From assembly GCA_017452335.1 (NCBI GenBank), contig JAFTMP010000010.1, forward strand, positions 1-6,508: 6,508 nucleotides of DNA, in the 5' to 3' direction. This document shows positions 5,685 through 6,508 of this stretch, in pieces. Source of the DNA: Clostridia bacterium (GTDB lineage: Bacteria > Bacillota > Clostridia > Oscillospirales > CAG-272). The position numbers were made by a program, and so were the translations under genes. Within the stretch, counting starts at the first letter, position 1; each line of letters starts with the position of its first letter. A model generated the notes under the pieces. That model was not told where the DNA came from. It worked only from the letters and a program-made list of their open reading frames with translations, and did not search any database.

Positions 5685-5715
5685 AAAAAGCCTCTTTTTC
5701 AAAGAGGCTTTTTTT
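5685..5715 (-). terminator. intrinsic terminator of rsmG, overlapping its last codons
   Basis: A perfect 13-base inverted repeat (5685-5697 with 5701-5713, loop TTC) with A/T ends gives a GCCTCTTT-type stem with a T-run on both strands: 5709-5715 rightward and 5689-5685 leftward. It is the natural terminator for the leftward mnmG-rsmG transcript. The rsmG stop codon TGA (5701-5699) is in the loop region and the codons for its final Lys-Lys-Pro-Leu form one arm. Confidence 0.88.
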
Positions 5716-6403
5716 GAATGGCACCGTTTGAACGGGGGTAAAGAGAAGGGGTGGGAGCGCACTTTTCAAAAAGAAGATTGTAGCGCACCACGCCGTCAAT
5801 GCTATCTTTTTTTGCTTCCTTCAGCGTTCCGCCCAGCACCTTTACGGCATTTTTTGCGGCTGAAAGCTCTTCAAGCCCGCCGCTGCCCTTCATGGCAAGG
5901 AAAAGTCCGCCTTTTTTTAGGAAGGGAAAGCACCATTCGCAAAGCACGGGCAATGCCGCCACGGCACGGGCGCTGACGGCGTCAAACCGTTCTCGGTATT
6001 CCTCTTTTCGCCCCAGCTCTTCGGCTCTGCCGGCAAGGGTCTTTAAATTTAAACCCATTTCGCTTGCCGTCTGCCCAACGAACACCAGCTTTTTGGCGGT
6101 GCTGTCAAGAGAGGTGATCTGCAGGTCGGGGCGCACGATGGCAAGAGGCAGGGAAGGGAAGCCTCCGCCGCATCCCACATCAAGCAGTGCGGCGTTTTCG
6201 GGAAAGTGCTTTGCCACCAGCAGACAATCGGCATAGTGCTTTTTGATGATCTCCTTCTCGTCGGTGATGGCGGTGATATTGGTGCGCGCATTAAAGGCAA
6301 GCAGACGGGCGGTCAGCTCCTCAAAGCGTTCTGCATAGGGAAGATATTCCTTTAGTCCTTCCGTTATTAAAACTTCTTCATAAAGAGATGCAAAATTACT
6401 CAC
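5699..6403 (-). CDS. rsmG: 16S rRNA (guanine527-N7)-methyltransferase RsmG (GidB)
   Basis: The 234-residue product matches RsmG, which uses SAM to make m7G527 in the 530 loop of 16S rRNA; loss of the enzyme is known to give low-level streptomycin resistance. Motifs: NARTNITAITDEKEIIKKHY (38-57), SAM motif I LLDVGCGGGFPSLPLAI (73-89), the acidic motif SLDSTAKKLVF (98-108), GRAEELGR (125-132), DAVSARAVAALPVL (141-154), a Lys-Gly step at 172-173, and a C-terminal YPR with final KKPL, conserved in Firmicute RsmG. Length is typical. The start is GTG at 6403-6401, overlapping the mnmG stop as GTGA, with a GGGAGG ribosome binding site 4 bases upstream inside the end of mnmG, so coupled translation is likely. 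The gene ends within its own terminator hairpin. The mnmG-rsmG pair is a widespread arrangement, often near the replication origin. Confidence 0.97.
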   Translation of the reverse strand: MSNFASLYEEVLITEGLKEYLPYAERFEELTARLLAFNARTNITAITDEKEIIKKHYADCLLVAKHFPENAALLDVGCGGGFPSLPLAIVRPDLQITSLDSTAKKLVFVGQTASEMGLNLKTLAGRAEELGRKEEYRERFDAVSARAVAALPVLCEWCFPFLKKGGLFLAMKGSGGLEELSAAKNAVKVLGGTLKEAKKDSIDGVVRYNLLFEKCAPTPSLYPRSNGAIQKKPL

Positions 6404-6508
6404 GAGTCCTCCCTCACTTCTCGGGGTGTACCGTTTTTTGAAAGATAAATGAGCAATACCGAAATATCGGCAGGGCTGACACCCGAAATGCGAGACGCCT
6501 GTCCGATG
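6400..6508 (-). CDS. mnmG: tRNA uridine-5-carboxymethylaminomethyl(34) synthesis enzyme MnmG (GidA), C-terminal end only
   Basis: The last 35 codons of a leftward gene enter from the right edge and end with TGA at 6402-6400. They read IGQASRISGVSPADISVLL followed by IYLSKNGTPREVREDS. The ASRISGVSPADISVL motif is the highly conserved C-terminal helical domain of MnmG, which contacts tRNA and MnmE. MnmG is an FAD-dependent enzyme that works with MnmE to place carboxymethylaminomethyl on U34 of certain tRNAs. The FAD-binding parts lie beyond the window. The tail after YLSKNG is short and variable, as expected. It overlaps rsmG by four bases and carries that gene's ribosome binding site in its final codons. 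Confidence 0.96.
   Translation of the reverse strand, partial: IGQASRISGVSPADISVLLIYLSKNGTPREVREDS

Noticed and set aside
5484..5731. Two rightward open frames rich in Gly, Trp and Lys (PFYKKG-type peptides)
   Set aside because: They are translations of the hairpin cluster and terminator, have no ribosome binding site or family match, and one ends inside the rsmG terminator.
1..6508. CRISPR array, tRNA or rRNA gene, transposase or integrase
   Set aside because: Reading both strands, I saw no regularly spaced direct repeats, no tRNA-like cloverleaf with TTCGAATC-type arm in context, no rRNA signature and no transposase or recombinase motifs.

Overview
The window looks like a chromosomal stretch from a Gram-positive anaerobe of the class Clostridia (Bacillota). 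The grounds are strong AGGAGG-type ribosome binding sites, sigma-A-type promoters, several clostridial-type proteins (YqeG phosphatase, a DUF4830 protein, a YpsC-like rRNA methyltransferase) and an aroQ / aminopeptidase P neighbourhood like the one upstream of efp in Bacillus and clostridia. Base composition appears roughly balanced by eye. The family or genus cannot be named from this sequence alone.

Layout. Positions 1-2402 hold a leftward operon. It starts at a good sigma-A promoter (2488-2460) and reads yqeG, then an endonuclease IV-like TIM-barrel protein, aroQ (type II 3-dehydroquinate dehydratase), and the N-terminal part of an Xaa-Pro aminopeptidase that runs off the left edge. A back-to-back promoter region separates it from a rightward gene for a small membrane-anchored DUF4830 protein (2567-3067). 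Next comes a near-perfect promoter overlapped by a terminator-like hairpin, then a rightward THUMP-domain rRNA methyltransferase (3185-4369) that ends at an intrinsic terminator. The rest is leftward: the end of mnmG (right edge), rsmG overlapping it by 4 bases and ending inside its own terminator hairpin, a structure-rich gene-free region (5358-5698), and a gene from 5357 to 4432 whose reading frame is broken once near 5199-5202.

How the parts relate. Several products act on RNA, translation or core metabolism: mnmG (tRNA U34 modification), rsmG (16S rRNA m7G), the YpsC/RlmL-like enzyme (23S rRNA m2G) and aroQ (shikimate pathway). Most of the window is ordinary housekeeping sequence. The parts worth a second look are non-coding structure and one broken gene: the hairpin-rich region at 5391-5715, the promoter nested in a terminator at 3074-3147, the frameshifted PAS/histidine-kinase-like gene, and the endonuclease IV relative with one altered metal-site position. 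I found no clear evidence of a new defence, mobile or biosynthetic system.
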